A DNA stretch of 64,000 nt from Blastocatellia bacterium (lineage in GTDB: Bacteria; Acidobacteriota; Blastocatellia; Chloracidobacteriales; Chloracidobacteriaceae). The stretch is taken from NCBI GenBank assembly GCA_019695185.1, contig JAIBAN010000022.1:26956-90955 (forward strand). The letters run 5' to 3'. This document shows, in pieces, positions 35,701 to 44,292 of this stretch; positions within the stretch are counted from its first letter, which is position 1, and the number at the start of each line of letters is the position of its first letter. The translations under genes and the position numbers were made by a program. The notes beneath the pieces are model-generated. The model was not told the DNA's origin, searched no databases, and saw only the letters and a list, made by a program, of their open reading frames with translations.

Positions 35701-36445
35701 CGGCCCGGTCCACATACAGACAGCGGATGCGCCGGGAACTGAGTCCGCCGGGGTCATCGGGCTGCACGCCGTACCGATGAAACCGGCCCGTCGCCGGGTC
35801 CAATGAACACAAACCTTTTTCAAAGGTGCCCACCCACAGGATGCCGGCATGGTCAACTGCCAGGGAACTGATTTCATCACCCGAAAGACTGGCCGGGTCG
35901 GTGGGGTTGGCCTGATAGGTCATCGCTTCGCGGGTTTTCAGGTCGAGTGCCGACAGACCGCCGCCATAGGTGCCGATCCACAACCGCCCTGCATTGTCGG
36001 GACAGAAGGCCCGAATCTGGTCGCCTCCAATACTTTTGGGATTGTCGGGTTGATGGCGAAACGTCTGAAATTGCTGGGTCGCCCGGTCAAGACACCCAAT
36101 GCCACTGTCACGCGTTCCCACCCATAAAAATCCCTGAGGGTCTTCCCAAATCACGCGGATGTCGTTTTGAGGCAGAGAGTGCGGGTTATTGGGCTGATGC
36201 CGGTAAACGGTAAACGCATATCCATCAAACCGGCAAAGCCCATCCACGGTGCCAACCCAGAGAAAACCGGAACGGTCCTGAAAAATGGCCTGGACGGTAC
36301 TGGCCGGCAATCCTTCCGCCAGGGAAAGGCCGGTAAATCGTTGCCGTTCTCTGGCGCAGGTCGTGGGAAGAGCCCAGCTTACCCACCCTGACAGCAGGGC
36401 CAGACACAACAGAAAGGTGGGTAAAAGATTCCTGAACCGTGGCAT
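32768..36445 (-). CDS. Two-component-type propeller sensor fused to Ser/Thr kinase
   Basis: This 1225-aa protein has a signal peptide (1-26). About a dozen Reg_prop blades follow, of the form G.LWVGT..GGL.RFDPAT (about 35-690). Next are a Y_Y_Y domain (YKLEGFDQDW to YIFRVKAANCDG), a membrane helix, a coiled coil (LEAETAARLERQNVELDQKN region) and a PknB-like kinase. The kinase has GAGGFG, HRDIKPEN (H1021, D1023) and DFG (D1044). Reg_prop/Y_Y_Y sensors usually drive histidine kinases (Bacteroides hybrid systems). Here the output is Ser/Thr phosphorylation. A periplasmic carbohydrate-type ligand is possible by analogy only. It is paralogous to 47236-50985. Confidence 0.92.
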   Translation of the reverse strand: MPRFRNLLPTFLLCLALLSGWVSWALPTTCARERQRFTGLSLAEGLPASTVQAIFQDRSGFLWVGTVDGLCRFDGYAFTVYRHQPNNPHSLPQNDIRVIWEDPQGFLWVGTRDSGIGCLDRATQQFQTFRHQPDNPKSIGGDQIRAFCPDNAGRLWIGTYGGGLSALDLKTREAMTYQANPTDPASLSGDEISSLAVDHAGILWVGTFEKGLCSLDPATGRFHRYGVQPDDPGGLSSRRIRCLYVDRAGVLWVGTYGGGLNYFNSVNQQFTAFRYNPQVTGGLSDDTVYSIREDNLGQLWIGTRDSGVCVFDRLTATFSKQQSDSFGFTSVIYQDQEGSLWFGSWDGLWRVDEPTNRFASFRPSDAHAPGRSNEQTFGLCFDRQGKIWAGTRNRGIFRFDPETNQWQVFQHDPKNPHSLSHDEIRTIFADHQGTIWVGTDGAGLSRFDPATAGFTNFSFDSTVRAGLTPNRVFDLAEDPEGKLWLGTLGGGLCRFDPATAQFAKVLSLGTGSQELTGTWIQAVLVDRTGGIWIGLLDGGLYRFHPATGKLERFSTRPNGPQGPILYAINDLFEDPAGKVWIGMAGNGLAAYDPQTDQFTFFGEVNGLPSDSICAIRSDASGHLWVSTKNGLARFQPANGTFRLFEAADGLQSNEFLPGSVSGSADGTKLCFGGSNGFTLFQPNRITDYTYQPPVRLTAITKNNHSLAQSTDVSQLSELTVEYTESMVTFEFAALSFVNSRKNRYAYKLEGFDQDWIQNGTKREATYTNLDGGTYIFRVKAANCDGYWNETGLSLRVRVIPPPWKRWWAYTLYALATGGVIFGLFRSQLNRVRTLGALREAELKAETAARLERQNVELDQKNRELGQKNQELIASQQRADRIFSALAEALPGTVLDDKYRLEEKIGAGGFGVVFRATHLTLNRPIAVKVFRPLPGNDSAQAAERFKLEGISASRIQHPNAIQVLDSGVSSEGIAYLVMELLEGRTLSEELHENKAFSLKRCLNIVIQVCEALTEAHRLGIIHRDIKPENVFLNRGPEGETVKVVDFGVAKMVGEDSMGEIAASLTATGSILGTPYYLAPERISNLPYDGRSDVYSVGVMLFEMLCGRLPFAIGASGLVGLVVAHVHEAPPSLRSYNPVVPQKVEAIVNRTLVKNPADRPTAKELAALLSDTLGHLSAEEGNLVLSHPTQEFMTRPTISSLPTGFTPSMDISVVPTHEIGTLDKRKD

Positions 36446-36630
36446 GGGTGGTTTGAGCCTCCGACCCGGTGGCCAGAATTGATTGGCTTTTCAAGCAAGG
36501 GAAAGGTACAAATGCAAGGCTTTTCGGTTTTGGATTGGGGGCTGGATTGCTTTCCAGGCCATCTGATGGTTCTTACAGGCTGGGAAGCGGTTGGCCGCAC
36601 CCTCCAAACCAAATTCAGACACGCCAGATT

Positions 36631-39600
36631 ATGACACAATCATTTGATTCGACAATTGACAATCCTGCCAAATCTGCCCCTTTTTCTCATGCCCCAATAA
36701 CTACCCTGGTGTTATCGTGTTTTTTGCTTTCCGGGGCCAGTGGCTTGATTTATGAGGTGGTCTGGACGCGGATGCTCGGACTTGTCTTTGGGGGGACCAC
36801 CTTGGCCATCAGTACGGTGCTCACGGCTTTTTTGGGTGGGTTGGCCTTGGGGAGTTTTTGGCTGGGAAAACGCGCCGATACGGTGCGGGACCCGTTTCGC
36901 GTGTATGGCCTGCTGGAAATCTCGATTGGTTGCTACGGCATACTGACGCCGACCCTGTTTGCCTCGGCAGGTTTCAGCGCCTTTTGGAAAACGTTGGTGC
37001 TGGCTGTGGGCGGCGGACAAATTACCTCCTTTTTGATTCGCTTTCTGGTTTGTTCCGGTGTGCTGATTGTGCCGACCATTCTCATGGGGGCAACCCTACC
37101 GCTTTTGGGGCGGTATGTGACGGCCAACCGCCAGTCCATTGGCATCGAAGTTGGAAAATTATACACCTTCAACACGGCTGGGGCGGTGATTGGCGTCTGG
37201 CTGGCGGGTTTTTGGTTGATTCCGGAGTTTGGCGTCAAAGGGACCGTCTCGCTGGCTGCCCTGGTCAATGTGGGATTGGGGGCGCTGGTTTGGCTGGTTT
37301 CAAGAAACAGGCTGGGGAGTCACAATCCGCAGCAGTCAGAAGTCAGAAGTCAACATGTTTCCGACTCTCAAGACTCTCAAGACTCTCAAGACTCCCCCGA
37401 CTCCCCCGACGCTTCCAGGGTGAAATGGCTGCTGGCAGTGTATGCCGTCTCCGGGTTTTCCGCCCTCATGTTGGAAGTTGCATGGTCACGGGCACTGTCC
37501 CTGATTTTAGGCTCTTCCACCTATGCTTTTACCACGATGCTGGGAACATTCCTGATTGGATTGACGCTGGGAAGTCTGGTCGTTACCTGGAACCTGGACC
37601 GGATTCAGCGACCCTGGCTGGTTTTGGCGGGCCTTCAGTTGGGAATTTCAGCGTTGGCTTTTGCCACCTTGTTCTGGTTCCAGGAGCTGCCCTGGTGGTT
37701 TGTCCGTTCGGCTGGAGCGGCCCGCCATCAATGGGTGTTGTTCCAGTTGCTTCGGGCCATGATTGCAGGAGCCATTATGCTCGGCCCAACCTTGTTGTTG
37801 GGGGCTTTGTTTCCCTTACTCGTCAGGCTCTATGCCCGCCGGGAAGCGGTGGGGCACTCGGTGGGAAAACTCTATGGGTTCAATACCCTGGGAGCCATTG
37901 GCGGGTCTTTCAGTACCGGTTTTTTTCTCATGCCGATGTTTGGTCTGTCACGGGTCATCTGGCTGGCGGCAGCTATCCAAATGGTTTTGGCCGTCTGGGT
38001 GTTGGGCTTGTCATCTGGGGAAAATTCCTGGTTCAGAAAAAAGGGCGTTCTGGTGGCGGGCGTGGTCCTGGGACTGATTTTCCTGTGGGGGGCGCAACCG
38101 GTTTGGAATCCAGGGTTGATGTCCGCCGGAGTTTCTTTTTATCTGGAGGAATTTGCCTCGCTCACCCGCGAGCAGTTTCAGGGACGGGTTGCGCCCGCGC
38201 AGAACGAAACCCTCTATTACCGTGACGGACTTTCTTCAACCGTGACCGTTCAAGAGGCCCAAAACGGCAATTTCAGGATTTTACGCAACAATGGCAAAGT
38301 TGAGGGACTGATTCCCACCAATGTCAGGCAGCCGGCTGCGGGGCTGGATTTAACCACTCAAACCCTGCTCGGCGCATTGCCGGTGCTGTTGCATCCGGGC
38401 ACCCCGGAGGACGTGCTGGTGATTGGTCATGGGACCGGGATGACCGCCGGTTCGGCGCTCCATTCCGCTGAAGTGAAACAACTCAAAATTCTTGAAATCG
38501 AGCCGGAGGTTTTTGCGGTTGATCATTTTTTTGTTCCGGGAAACGGAAACCCGTTGGCGGATCCACGGTGCCAGCCAATTGCGGATGATGCCCGCAATTT
38601 CCTGATGACTACGGACAAACAATATGATGTGTTGATTTCCCAGCCGGCAGAACCCTGGATCACCGGTTCAGCCACCCTCTTTACGATTGAACATTGGCGT
38701 TTGGCACGGGCCCGCCTCCGCCCGAACGGTCTTTTTTGTCAATGGGTTCAGGTCTATGGGCTGCCCCCACAGGAAAACCTGGCATTAATCCGGACGTTTC
38801 AGGAGGTTTTTCCGCACACGCTGATTTTTCATCCAGACCAGACGGGTGAAATCCTGTTGGTTGGGAGCAGTCTGCCCTGGCTGATTGACGTCCCGAAATT
38901 CGTGCGGCGCTGGCAGGAACCAAAGCTGCACCAGGCCTTGCAACAGATCAATCTGCATCAACCGGAGCAATTGCTGGCCCAGTTTGTGACCGGCCCCCAG
39001 GCCATGGCCAAACTGGTGGCCAAGGCTCCGCTCAATACGGATGACAATGCGTTGATTGAATTTTCCGGCCCCCGTTCGTTGTATCTGTCTGACCAGGATA
39101 CCTACCTGACCAATTTTCAGGTGCTGTTCAGTGCCGGAGAGCAAATTACCGGTTATTTGTCGATTCCGGAACAATCACCTATTAACCGGGCTGAATTCCT
39201 GGCCCGTGTGAGTCTGGCTCAGGAAGGGCTGGTCCGGCCCGCCAAAGAAAAAGAACCGGTTTGGCGGGTCTGGAATGAATTCAACCGCACCAGTGCCCGC
39301 AGCCTGGCAACGGAAGCACTTGAAAGAAAAACCTCGGTTGCAACCACCTACGCTTTTCTCCGGACTGCCGGGGAGGGGGTTCCAATTGAGAAAATTCCTT
39401 ACGATACATTGGTGCCAACCACCGTGGACGATTATTGCACCCTGCTCAAACCGCCTCCGGTAGCCATGTATAACCGCACCCCGGAACAGGAGGCGGAACT
39501 GTGCCGGACTGCGACCGCCCGCTTTCCGGCTGAAGCCGGGATTTGGCTGGAGGCTGGAAATAATGCCCTCCGCCGAAAACAGTTTGCTGAAGCCTCCGAT

Positions 39601-39990
39601 TATTTGCAGAAAGCTTTGACGTTGGATCCTTCCCAGGAAATGACCCGGCTGGGTTTGGCACAAGCCTGGTTTGGGATTGGGCGGGAGCAGGAGGTGGGAG
39701 GGGTCCTCAAACCAATTCAGGAACACCATGCCAACAGTTCCCAGCTTCAGTATTGGCTGGCCCGACTGGCTCTGGTCCGGACTGAATACGGCAAAGCCCT
39801 TCAGTTATTTGAGATTTCCTCAAAACTGGGACCCGTTCCAGGTGATGCCTATGCTTACAAAGGAATCTGTGCAGAAAAGTTGGGGAACAAAGCGCTGGCT
39901 TTACAAAACTATGGGGTGTTTCTGAAATATTCCCAACCGTCGGCGCTGACTGAGGAGATTCGGGGAAGAGTGGTTGCTTTGGGGAAGTAG
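36631..39990 (+). CDS. Polytopic spermidine-synthase-like fusion with C-terminal TPRs
   Basis: Start ATG 36631 (MTQSFDS); 1119 aa. There are two related membrane halves. The first has SCFLLSGASGLIYEVVW and a FLGGLALGSFWLGKRAD loop. The second has AVYAVSGFSALMLEVAWSRAL and TFLIGLTLGSL. A spermidine-synthase-like Rossmann domain follows (VLVIGHGTGMTAG, EIEPEVFAVDHFF, DDARNFL). TPR-like helices close the protein. This architecture is known in Acidobacteria and related phyla, usually annotated as fused MFS/spermidine synthase. The polyamine-binding Asp residues typical of true synthases are not evident to me, so aminopropyl transfer is unproven. The linker between the halves (about codons 235-260) contains tandem repeats. 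Confidence 0.82.
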   Translation: MTQSFDSTIDNPAKSAPFSHAPITTLVLSCFLLSGASGLIYEVVWTRMLGLVFGGTTLAISTVLTAFLGGLALGSFWLGKRADTVRDPFRVYGLLEISIGCYGILTPTLFASAGFSAFWKTLVLAVGGGQITSFLIRFLVCSGVLIVPTILMGATLPLLGRYVTANRQSIGIEVGKLYTFNTAGAVIGVWLAGFWLIPEFGVKGTVSLAALVNVGLGALVWLVSRNRLGSHNPQQSEVRSQHVSDSQDSQDSQDSPDSPDASRVKWLLAVYAVSGFSALMLEVAWSRALSLILGSSTYAFTTMLGTFLIGLTLGSLVVTWNLDRIQRPWLVLAGLQLGISALAFATLFWFQELPWWFVRSAGAARHQWVLFQLLRAMIAGAIMLGPTLLLGALFPLLVRLYARREAVGHSVGKLYGFNTLGAIGGSFSTGFFLMPMFGLSRVIWLAAAIQMVLAVWVLGLSSGENSWFRKKGVLVAGVVLGLIFLWGAQPVWNPGLMSAGVSFYLEEFASLTREQFQGRVAPAQNETLYYRDGLSSTVTVQEAQNGNFRILRNNGKVEGLIPTNVRQPAAGLDLTTQTLLGALPVLLHPGTPEDVLVIGHGTGMTAGSALHSAEVKQLKILEIEPEVFAVDHFFVPGNGNPLADPRCQPIADDARNFLMTTDKQYDVLISQPAEPWITGSATLFTIEHWRLARARLRPNGLFCQWVQVYGLPPQENLALIRTFQEVFPHTLIFHPDQTGEILLVGSSLPWLIDVPKFVRRWQEPKLHQALQQINLHQPEQLLAQFVTGPQAMAKLVAKAPLNTDDNALIEFSGPRSLYLSDQDTYLTNFQVLFSAGEQITGYLSIPEQSPINRAEFLARVSLAQEGLVRPAKEKEPVWRVWNEFNRTSARSLATEALERKTSVATTYAFLRTAGEGVPIEKIPYDTLVPTTVDDYCTLLKPPPVAMYNRTPEQEAELCRTATARFPAEAGIWLEAGNNALRRKQFAEASDYLQKALTLDPSQEMTRLGLAQAWFGIGREQEVGGVLKPIQEHHANSSQLQYWLARLALVRTEYGKALQLFEISSKLGPVPGDAYAYKGICAEKLGNKALALQNYGVFLKYSQPSALTEEIRGRVVALGK
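37322..37411 (+). repeat. Tandem repeats within the linker of the spermidine-synthase-like fusion
   Basis: The coding DNA contains AGTCAGA-type heptamers (37336-37352), then three copies of the 9-mer AGACTCTCA and two copies of CGACTCCCC. They translate to a Ser/Asp/Gln-rich linker (DSQDSQDSQDS). This places the same class of simple repeats inside an expressed gene. Confidence 0.85.
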
Positions 39991-40001
39991 CAAGAGTTCG
40001 G

Positions 40002-40125
40002 GGTTCCGCCTTCAGGCGGCAGTTCGGAGTTCCGCCTTCAGGCGGCGGGGTTTTGAATCTTTTGCAAAGAAAGCAGCCTGAAGGCTGTACTCCGAACTGC
40101 CGCCTGAAGGCGGAACTCCGAACTT
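40002..40125. repeat. Inverted 26-bp hairpin repeats (same family as 10031-10412)
   Basis: Copies of TCCGCCTTCAGGCGGC lie at 40005 and 40031 (26 bp apart). Inverted copies lie at about 40073 (degenerate) and 40099, also 26 bp apart. The central 20-25 bp is unique. It sits between two convergent genes, the spermidine-synthase-like fusion and glutamate dehydrogenase, and may serve as a bidirectional terminator. Confidence 0.9.
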
Positions 40126-41404
40126 AGGCATAAATGCCGCGCATCTTGGTTTCGTAGGCCACCCGGTCAATGGCCAGCATGTAGGCCGCGATACGCATGT
40201 TGACATCGTGTTTTTCGGAATACTTCACGACTTCGTGGAAGCTGGCCACCATCGTATCTTTGAGGCGTTCGTTGACGACATCTTCCTTCCAGAAGAAGCC
40301 CATCCGGTCCTGCACCCATTCGAAGTAGGAAACCGTCACCCCCCCGGCGTTGGCCAGGATGTCGGGAATCACGAACACGCCTTTTTCCTTGAGCACTTTG
40401 TCGGCTGGCGGGGTGGTGGGGCCGTTGGCTCCTTCCGCCAGAATCCGGCATTTGATGCGGTCCACGTTGGCCGAAGTAATCTGGTTTTCGGTGGCCGCCG
40501 GCATCAGCACTTCGCATTCGAGTTCGAGCAAGTCAGAGTTGGAAACCAGTTCGCCCCCGCCGTACCCTTCGAAGGTCCGATGTTGGCGCAGGTAAGCCAG
40601 GGTTTCGGGAACGTTGAGACCCTTTTCGTTATAGATGCCGCCTTTCACATCCGAAATCGCGGTGACCTTGTAGCCGGAATTGTACAGCAGTTCGGCTCCA
40701 ATCCCGCCCACGTTGCCGGAACCCTGAACCACCACGCGGGTATCAGCCGGTTTCAACCCGAATTTGGCACAGGCTTCGTCAATCACGATCAGCAGGCCCC
40801 GGCCTGTGGCTTCCCGGCGTCCACGGGAACCACCCAGTTCAACCGGTTTCCCGGTCACCACGGCGTTGACCGTGTGGCGGGCGTGCATGGAATAGGTATC
40901 CATGATCCAGGCCATCACCTGTTCGTTGGTGTTCATGTCAGGGGCCGGAACGTCCCGTTCCGGGCCAATGATGTCAATCAGTTCAGACGTAAACCGGCGC
41001 GTCATCCGTTCCAGTTCACCCATTGACATTTTGCTGGGGTCACAAATGACGCCGCCCTTGCCACCGCCAAACGGAATGTTGACCACGGCGCATTTCCAGG
41101 TCATCCAGGCAGCAAGCGCACGAACTTCATCCAGTGTGACATCAGGTGCGTAACGGATTCCGCCTTTGGCCGGACCACGGGCAAAGTTATGCTGGACGCG
41201 ATAGCCGACAAAGACTTCGTAATGGCCGTCATCCATCATGGTCGGAATATAAATGGTCATTTCCCGGTTGGGGACGCGAAGAATGCGATAGATATTCGGG
41301 TCCAGGTCCAGAAGTTTGGCCGCTTCGTCAAAGCGCGCCATCATGGACTCAAACGGATTATCTTCTTTGAAATTCCGTGCATCATCAACAAAGACGTTTG
41401 GCAT
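40124..41404 (-). CDS. gdhA: Glutamate dehydrogenase (Glu/Leu/Phe/Val family)
   Basis: Start ATG 41404 follows AAGGAG; 426 aa. It catalyses reversible oxidative deamination of glutamate to 2-oxoglutarate. The three active-site lysines are visible: K80 (GPAKGGIR), K104 (MTWKCAVVN) and catalytic K116 (PFGGGKGG). A Rossmann domain follows with [11 protein letters not shown]. The length and the GPAKGGIR start match the hexameric bacterial/archaeal GDH class of about 420 residues. Leucine or phenylalanine dehydrogenases are shorter, so GDH is the best call. The cofactor (NAD or NADP) cannot be fixed. The gene appears monocistronic, with repeat DNA at its 3' end. Confidence 0.92.
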   Translation of the reverse strand: MPNVFVDDARNFKEDNPFESMMARFDEAAKLLDLDPNIYRILRVPNREMTIYIPTMMDDGHYEVFVGYRVQHNFARGPAKGGIRYAPDVTLDEVRALAAWMTWKCAVVNIPFGGGKGGVICDPSKMSMGELERMTRRFTSELIDIIGPERDVPAPDMNTNEQVMAWIMDTYSMHARHTVNAVVTGKPVELGGSRGRREATGRGLLIVIDEACAKFGLKPADTRVVVQGSGNVGGIGAELLYNSGYKVTAISDVKGGIYNEKGLNVPETLAYLRQHRTFEGYGGGELVSNSDLLELECEVLMPAATENQITSANVDRIKCRILAEGANGPTTPPADKVLKEKGVFVIPDILANAGGVTVSYFEWVQDRMGFFWKEDVVNERLKDTMVASFHEVVKYSEKHDVNMRIAAYMLAIDRVAYETKMRGIYA

Positions 41405-41586
41405 GGGATTTTCTCCTTGGGATGGAAACAAAGATGAAAAGACTGCAGGTTAATTAAGTTGTCGGGAGCCGGTGGTCAGTAACCAGGGAGTGAATGAAAA
41501 TTCAACGGTCAATGATCAGCTTATGATGGCTTGGGTAGGGAAATACAAAAATGACTGCTGTTGGAATTTTGTTCCCAGCCTGCCAG

Positions 41587-42471
41587 CTACTGACCAGTGG
41601 CTCCTGTTTGTTTATGCAGACCTACATTCAACGCACCGGAACGAAAGCCCTCCAGGTCAAGCGTCACGTAGGCAAATCCAAGTGGTTTCAGCGCAGCAAG
41701 CATGCGTTGCGCCATGGATGGGTCCAGCGCGAGGTGCAGTTCCTCGGAACCGATTTCGACGCGGGCCAGGTTGTCATGATGGCGGAGCCGGACCACGCGA
41801 AAACCAAGTGTTCGCAGCGCCCGCTCGCCCCGTTCAATCACGGATAATTTCTGGAGTGTGACCGGCATGCCATAGGGAATGCGGGAAGACAGGCAGGGAG
41901 AGGCTGGTTTTTCCGCCGTCGGTAATTGCCAAAACCGGGAACGTTCGCGGATTTCGTTCTTGGTAAATCCAGCTACCACCAGAGGACTTTGCACCCCATG
42001 ATTGCGGGCTGCCTGCATTCCCGGACGGTAATCAGCCAAATCATCGGCATTATTGCCGTCACACAGGGTTTTCAGACTGCGGCGGGTGGCCAGTGCGGTC
42101 AGTTCGGTAAACAATTCGTCTTTACAGAAATAACACCGGTTGGAAGGGTTGGAGCGATACTCAACGCGGTCCATTTCATTGGTGGAAATCCATTCGTGGC
42201 GCAACCCCCAGTCCTGTACCAGATGCGTGACATCTTCCCGCTGCTCGGCGGCCAGGCTGGGACTGACAGCCGTCACACTGAGCGCCCGGTCCCCTAATTC
42301 CTGATGGGCCACCACAGCCAGATAAGCACTGTCCACGCCCCCGGAAAACGCAATCAGCACCGGTGCATGGTCCTGAAGCCAGGCACGGAGCTGCCGCTCT
42401 TTTTCTTCAGCCGTACCAACCCGCACAGCACGAGCCTGTGACAGGAGGTCGGGTCCGGAAGCGGTCTTCAT
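41587..42471 (-). CDS. larE: LarE-type ATP-dependent sulfur transferase (three-cysteine form)
   Basis: Start ATG 42471 (MKTASGPDLL); 294 aa. LarE adenylates the pyridinium biscarboxylate precursor and supplies sulfur for the nickel-pincer cofactor of lactate racemase and related enzymes. The PP-loop motif SGGVDS is at 43-48. The conserved sulfur-donor region NRCYFCK has C113 and C116, and the later PCLSSR has C193. Having three Cys fits LarE proteins thought to bind a [4Fe-4S] cluster rather than sacrificing their own cysteine. larA, larB and larC are not in this window, so its partner genes lie elsewhere or the protein has another role. Confidence 0.88.
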   Translation of the reverse strand: MKTASGPDLLSQARAVRVGTAEEKERQLRAWLQDHAPVLIAFSGGVDSAYLAVVAHQELGDRALSVTAVSPSLAAEQREDVTHLVQDWGLRHEWISTNEMDRVEYRSNPSNRCYFCKDELFTELTALATRRSLKTLCDGNNADDLADYRPGMQAARNHGVQSPLVVAGFTKNEIRERSRFWQLPTAEKPASPCLSSRIPYGMPVTLQKLSVIERGERALRTLGFRVVRLRHHDNLARVEIGSEELHLALDPSMAQRMLAALKPLGFAYVTLDLEGFRSGALNVGLHKQTGATGQ

Positions 42472-42972
42472 AAGGGGAAACGTGATCCTTTGTGGAGAGA
42501 ACTGCACAGGAGATTTCCGAAAAGCGGGCGCATCATACTCCACGGGATGGGGCAAGGCAAGTTTTTCCCAATCCGCCTGTGCCCAATGAAAGAACTGGAA
42601 AAACAACAGGATTTTGGAAGGGGCTTTTCAACTGTTGAAATTTCGGTTGGGAGGGGCCGCCAGGTCGAAATTCCATTCTGCACGAACAGTTGCTTGTCAC
42701 AAGACCCTGCGATATAGTGAATTTTGGAACGTTTTGATTCAAAAAACACAAAATGTGGTAAAAGCAACGAACTCCGCCGGATGGCAACCCGTTAAAGGGC
42801 TGACAACATCCGAGGAAGGGCCGAAAATCCCGGCTTGAACACCAAGTTCCCTGAACCTGGGCCCCATCGCAAAAATCAGCAGCGTTTTTTGTCAGGCAAG
42901 CCCGATTGAGTCAAACTTTCCTAAAACCTTGGGTCTTTTCCAAAGCCAAAACAGCAGCTCTTGGCTGAATCA
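42472..42972. other. 501-bp divergent intergenic region
   Basis: It lies between larE (-) and the TonB-like gene (+). Apart from a possible promoter at 42690-42718, I see no structure. The stretch 42715-42770 is AT-rich. No gene fits. Confidence 0.5.
42690..42718 (+). promoter_or_regulatory. Possible sigma70-type promoter for the TonB-like gene
   Basis: TTGCTT at 42690-42695 and TATAGT at 42713-42718 are separated by 17 bp. The -35 has four of six consensus bases and the -10 five of six. The site is about 255 nt upstream of the ATG, so a long leader would result. The match could be by chance. Confidence 0.3.
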
Positions 42973-44214
42973 ATGATCCAAGGCAGTCTGCGGCAGGGGT
43001 TGTCAGATGCCGTATCCAAATCGAAGTTGGTGGAGGACACTGTTGTGCAAGATGTGAATCATCTCGACCATTCCAAGGGCACCGAAGTACCGCTCTTTGC
43101 AGGCTTGCGGGAAGAATCACTTGTCACCCGACTGTCACGCGAAGCATCTTTGGCTCTTGGCGAGCTGTTCCGTGACCCGTCCGGTTTTTTCAAACGCCGT
43201 TTTTCCAACGAGGAAGCCAATAGCCAGCTCTTTTCCGGGCTGCATATTGATTCGTTGCGGACCCGGTTTGTGCGTGAAGTGCGCCAAAATGCGCAGGACT
43301 TTGCACGCAGTCCAAGCGGTTATGTTAAAGGAGTTTTCACCGTTACCAGCCGTGAAGGCCGCCGGTTGGAACTTCTTATGTGGTGCATGGCTTTTGCCTT
43401 TTTTGCTTTTGCTGCCACTTTTGGTGTTTTTTTTATCATTCCCCACCAGCTTTTCCCTCCTGCTGCTCCCGTAGTTGAAGAAAAACAGGATTTGCATTTG
43501 ATTGCCATGGTGGAACCGCCTCCGCCTCCGCAGCCGGTTCCCAAAGTCGGTGGCGGGGCCGGTCTGGGTGCGAAAAAACCGGGACTCGGCGGCGGCGGCG
43601 GCGGTGCCAAGGAATTGACCCCAGCCTCCAAAGGCCGATTGCCACAGGCTTCGCTGACTCAGCCGCAAATTGTGGCTCCCAGCACGCACCAACATATTGA
43701 ACAACCTTCGTTGCCGGTTCCGGCAATTATTCGAGCTGACCCGGCGCTGGTTCCCAAGCAGGATATGAATCTGCCAATTGGCGACCCGAAAGGGGTTTTG
43801 GGAGCTCCTTCCGACGGACCGGGAAGCGGCGGGGGCATTGGTACCGGTCGGGGCGGCGGCGTTGGTTCTGGTGAAGGCGGCGGGGCCGGTCCTGGTCGGG
43901 GCGGCGGCATTGGCGGCGGTGATGCAGGCGGTGGTGGCGGCAATGCCAATCTGCGGCCAACCATCATTTCCCAGGTCAAGCCGAAATACACCGAAGAAGC
44001 CCGGCAGAATAAAATCCAGGGCAAAGTGGTCCTGTCGGTTGAATTCCGTTCTGATGGTTCGATTGGCGATATTCGGGTGATTCGGGGCCTGGGGTACGGA
44101 TTGGATGAAAAGGCCATCGAAGCAGCCCGGTTGATTCGATTCCGGCCTGCCGTTCAGGAGGGCAATCCGGTTCCCTGGCGAGGCAAGGTGGAATTTACCT
44201 TCAACCTGATCTAA
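42973..44214 (+). CDS. TonB-family energy transducer protein
   Basis: Start ATG 42973 (MIQGSLRQGL) was chosen over TTG 42961; 413 aa. The cytoplasmic N-terminal part of about 140 residues is unusually long for TonB. It is followed by one membrane helix (LMWCMAFAFFAFAATF region) and a Pro-rich then Gly-rich periplasmic spacer. A C-terminal TonB domain closes the protein, with KPKYTEEARQNKIQGKVVLSV and a conserved GLDEKAIEAARLIRFRPA block. It would couple the proton gradient to outer-membrane transporters. The long N-terminus contains two related SRE / RFVREVRQ segments and may hold a regulatory domain. An ExbD-like gene lies 10 kb away at 54124; ExbB is not seen. Confidence 0.87.
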   Translation: MIQGSLRQGLSDAVSKSKLVEDTVVQDVNHLDHSKGTEVPLFAGLREESLVTRLSREASLALGELFRDPSGFFKRRFSNEEANSQLFSGLHIDSLRTRFVREVRQNAQDFARSPSGYVKGVFTVTSREGRRLELLMWCMAFAFFAFAATFGVFFIIPHQLFPPAAPVVEEKQDLHLIAMVEPPPPPQPVPKVGGGAGLGAKKPGLGGGGGGAKELTPASKGRLPQASLTQPQIVAPSTHQHIEQPSLPVPAIIRADPALVPKQDMNLPIGDPKGVLGAPSDGPGSGGGIGTGRGGGVGSGEGGGAGPGRGGGIGGGDAGGGGGNANLRPTIISQVKPKYTEEARQNKIQGKVVLSVEFRSDGSIGDIRVIRGLGYGLDEKAIEAARLIRFRPAVQEGNPVPWRGKVEFTFNLI

Positions 44215-44236
44215 TCGCCACATTTCTCCAAATAAA

Positions 44237-44276
44237 AAACCGGGCGGAGCATTCCACTCCGCCCGGTTTCTTTTTT
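44237..44276. terminator. Strong bidirectional rho-independent terminator
   Basis: AAACCGGGCGGAG (44237-44249) pairs perfectly with CTCCGCCCGGTTT (44257-44269) across a 7-nt loop. It is followed by a T run on the plus strand and preceded by an A run that serves the minus strand. It lies between convergent genes, TonB-like (+) and DedA (-). Confidence 0.95.
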
Positions 44277-44292
44277 GCCAAAAAAAGAAGAC

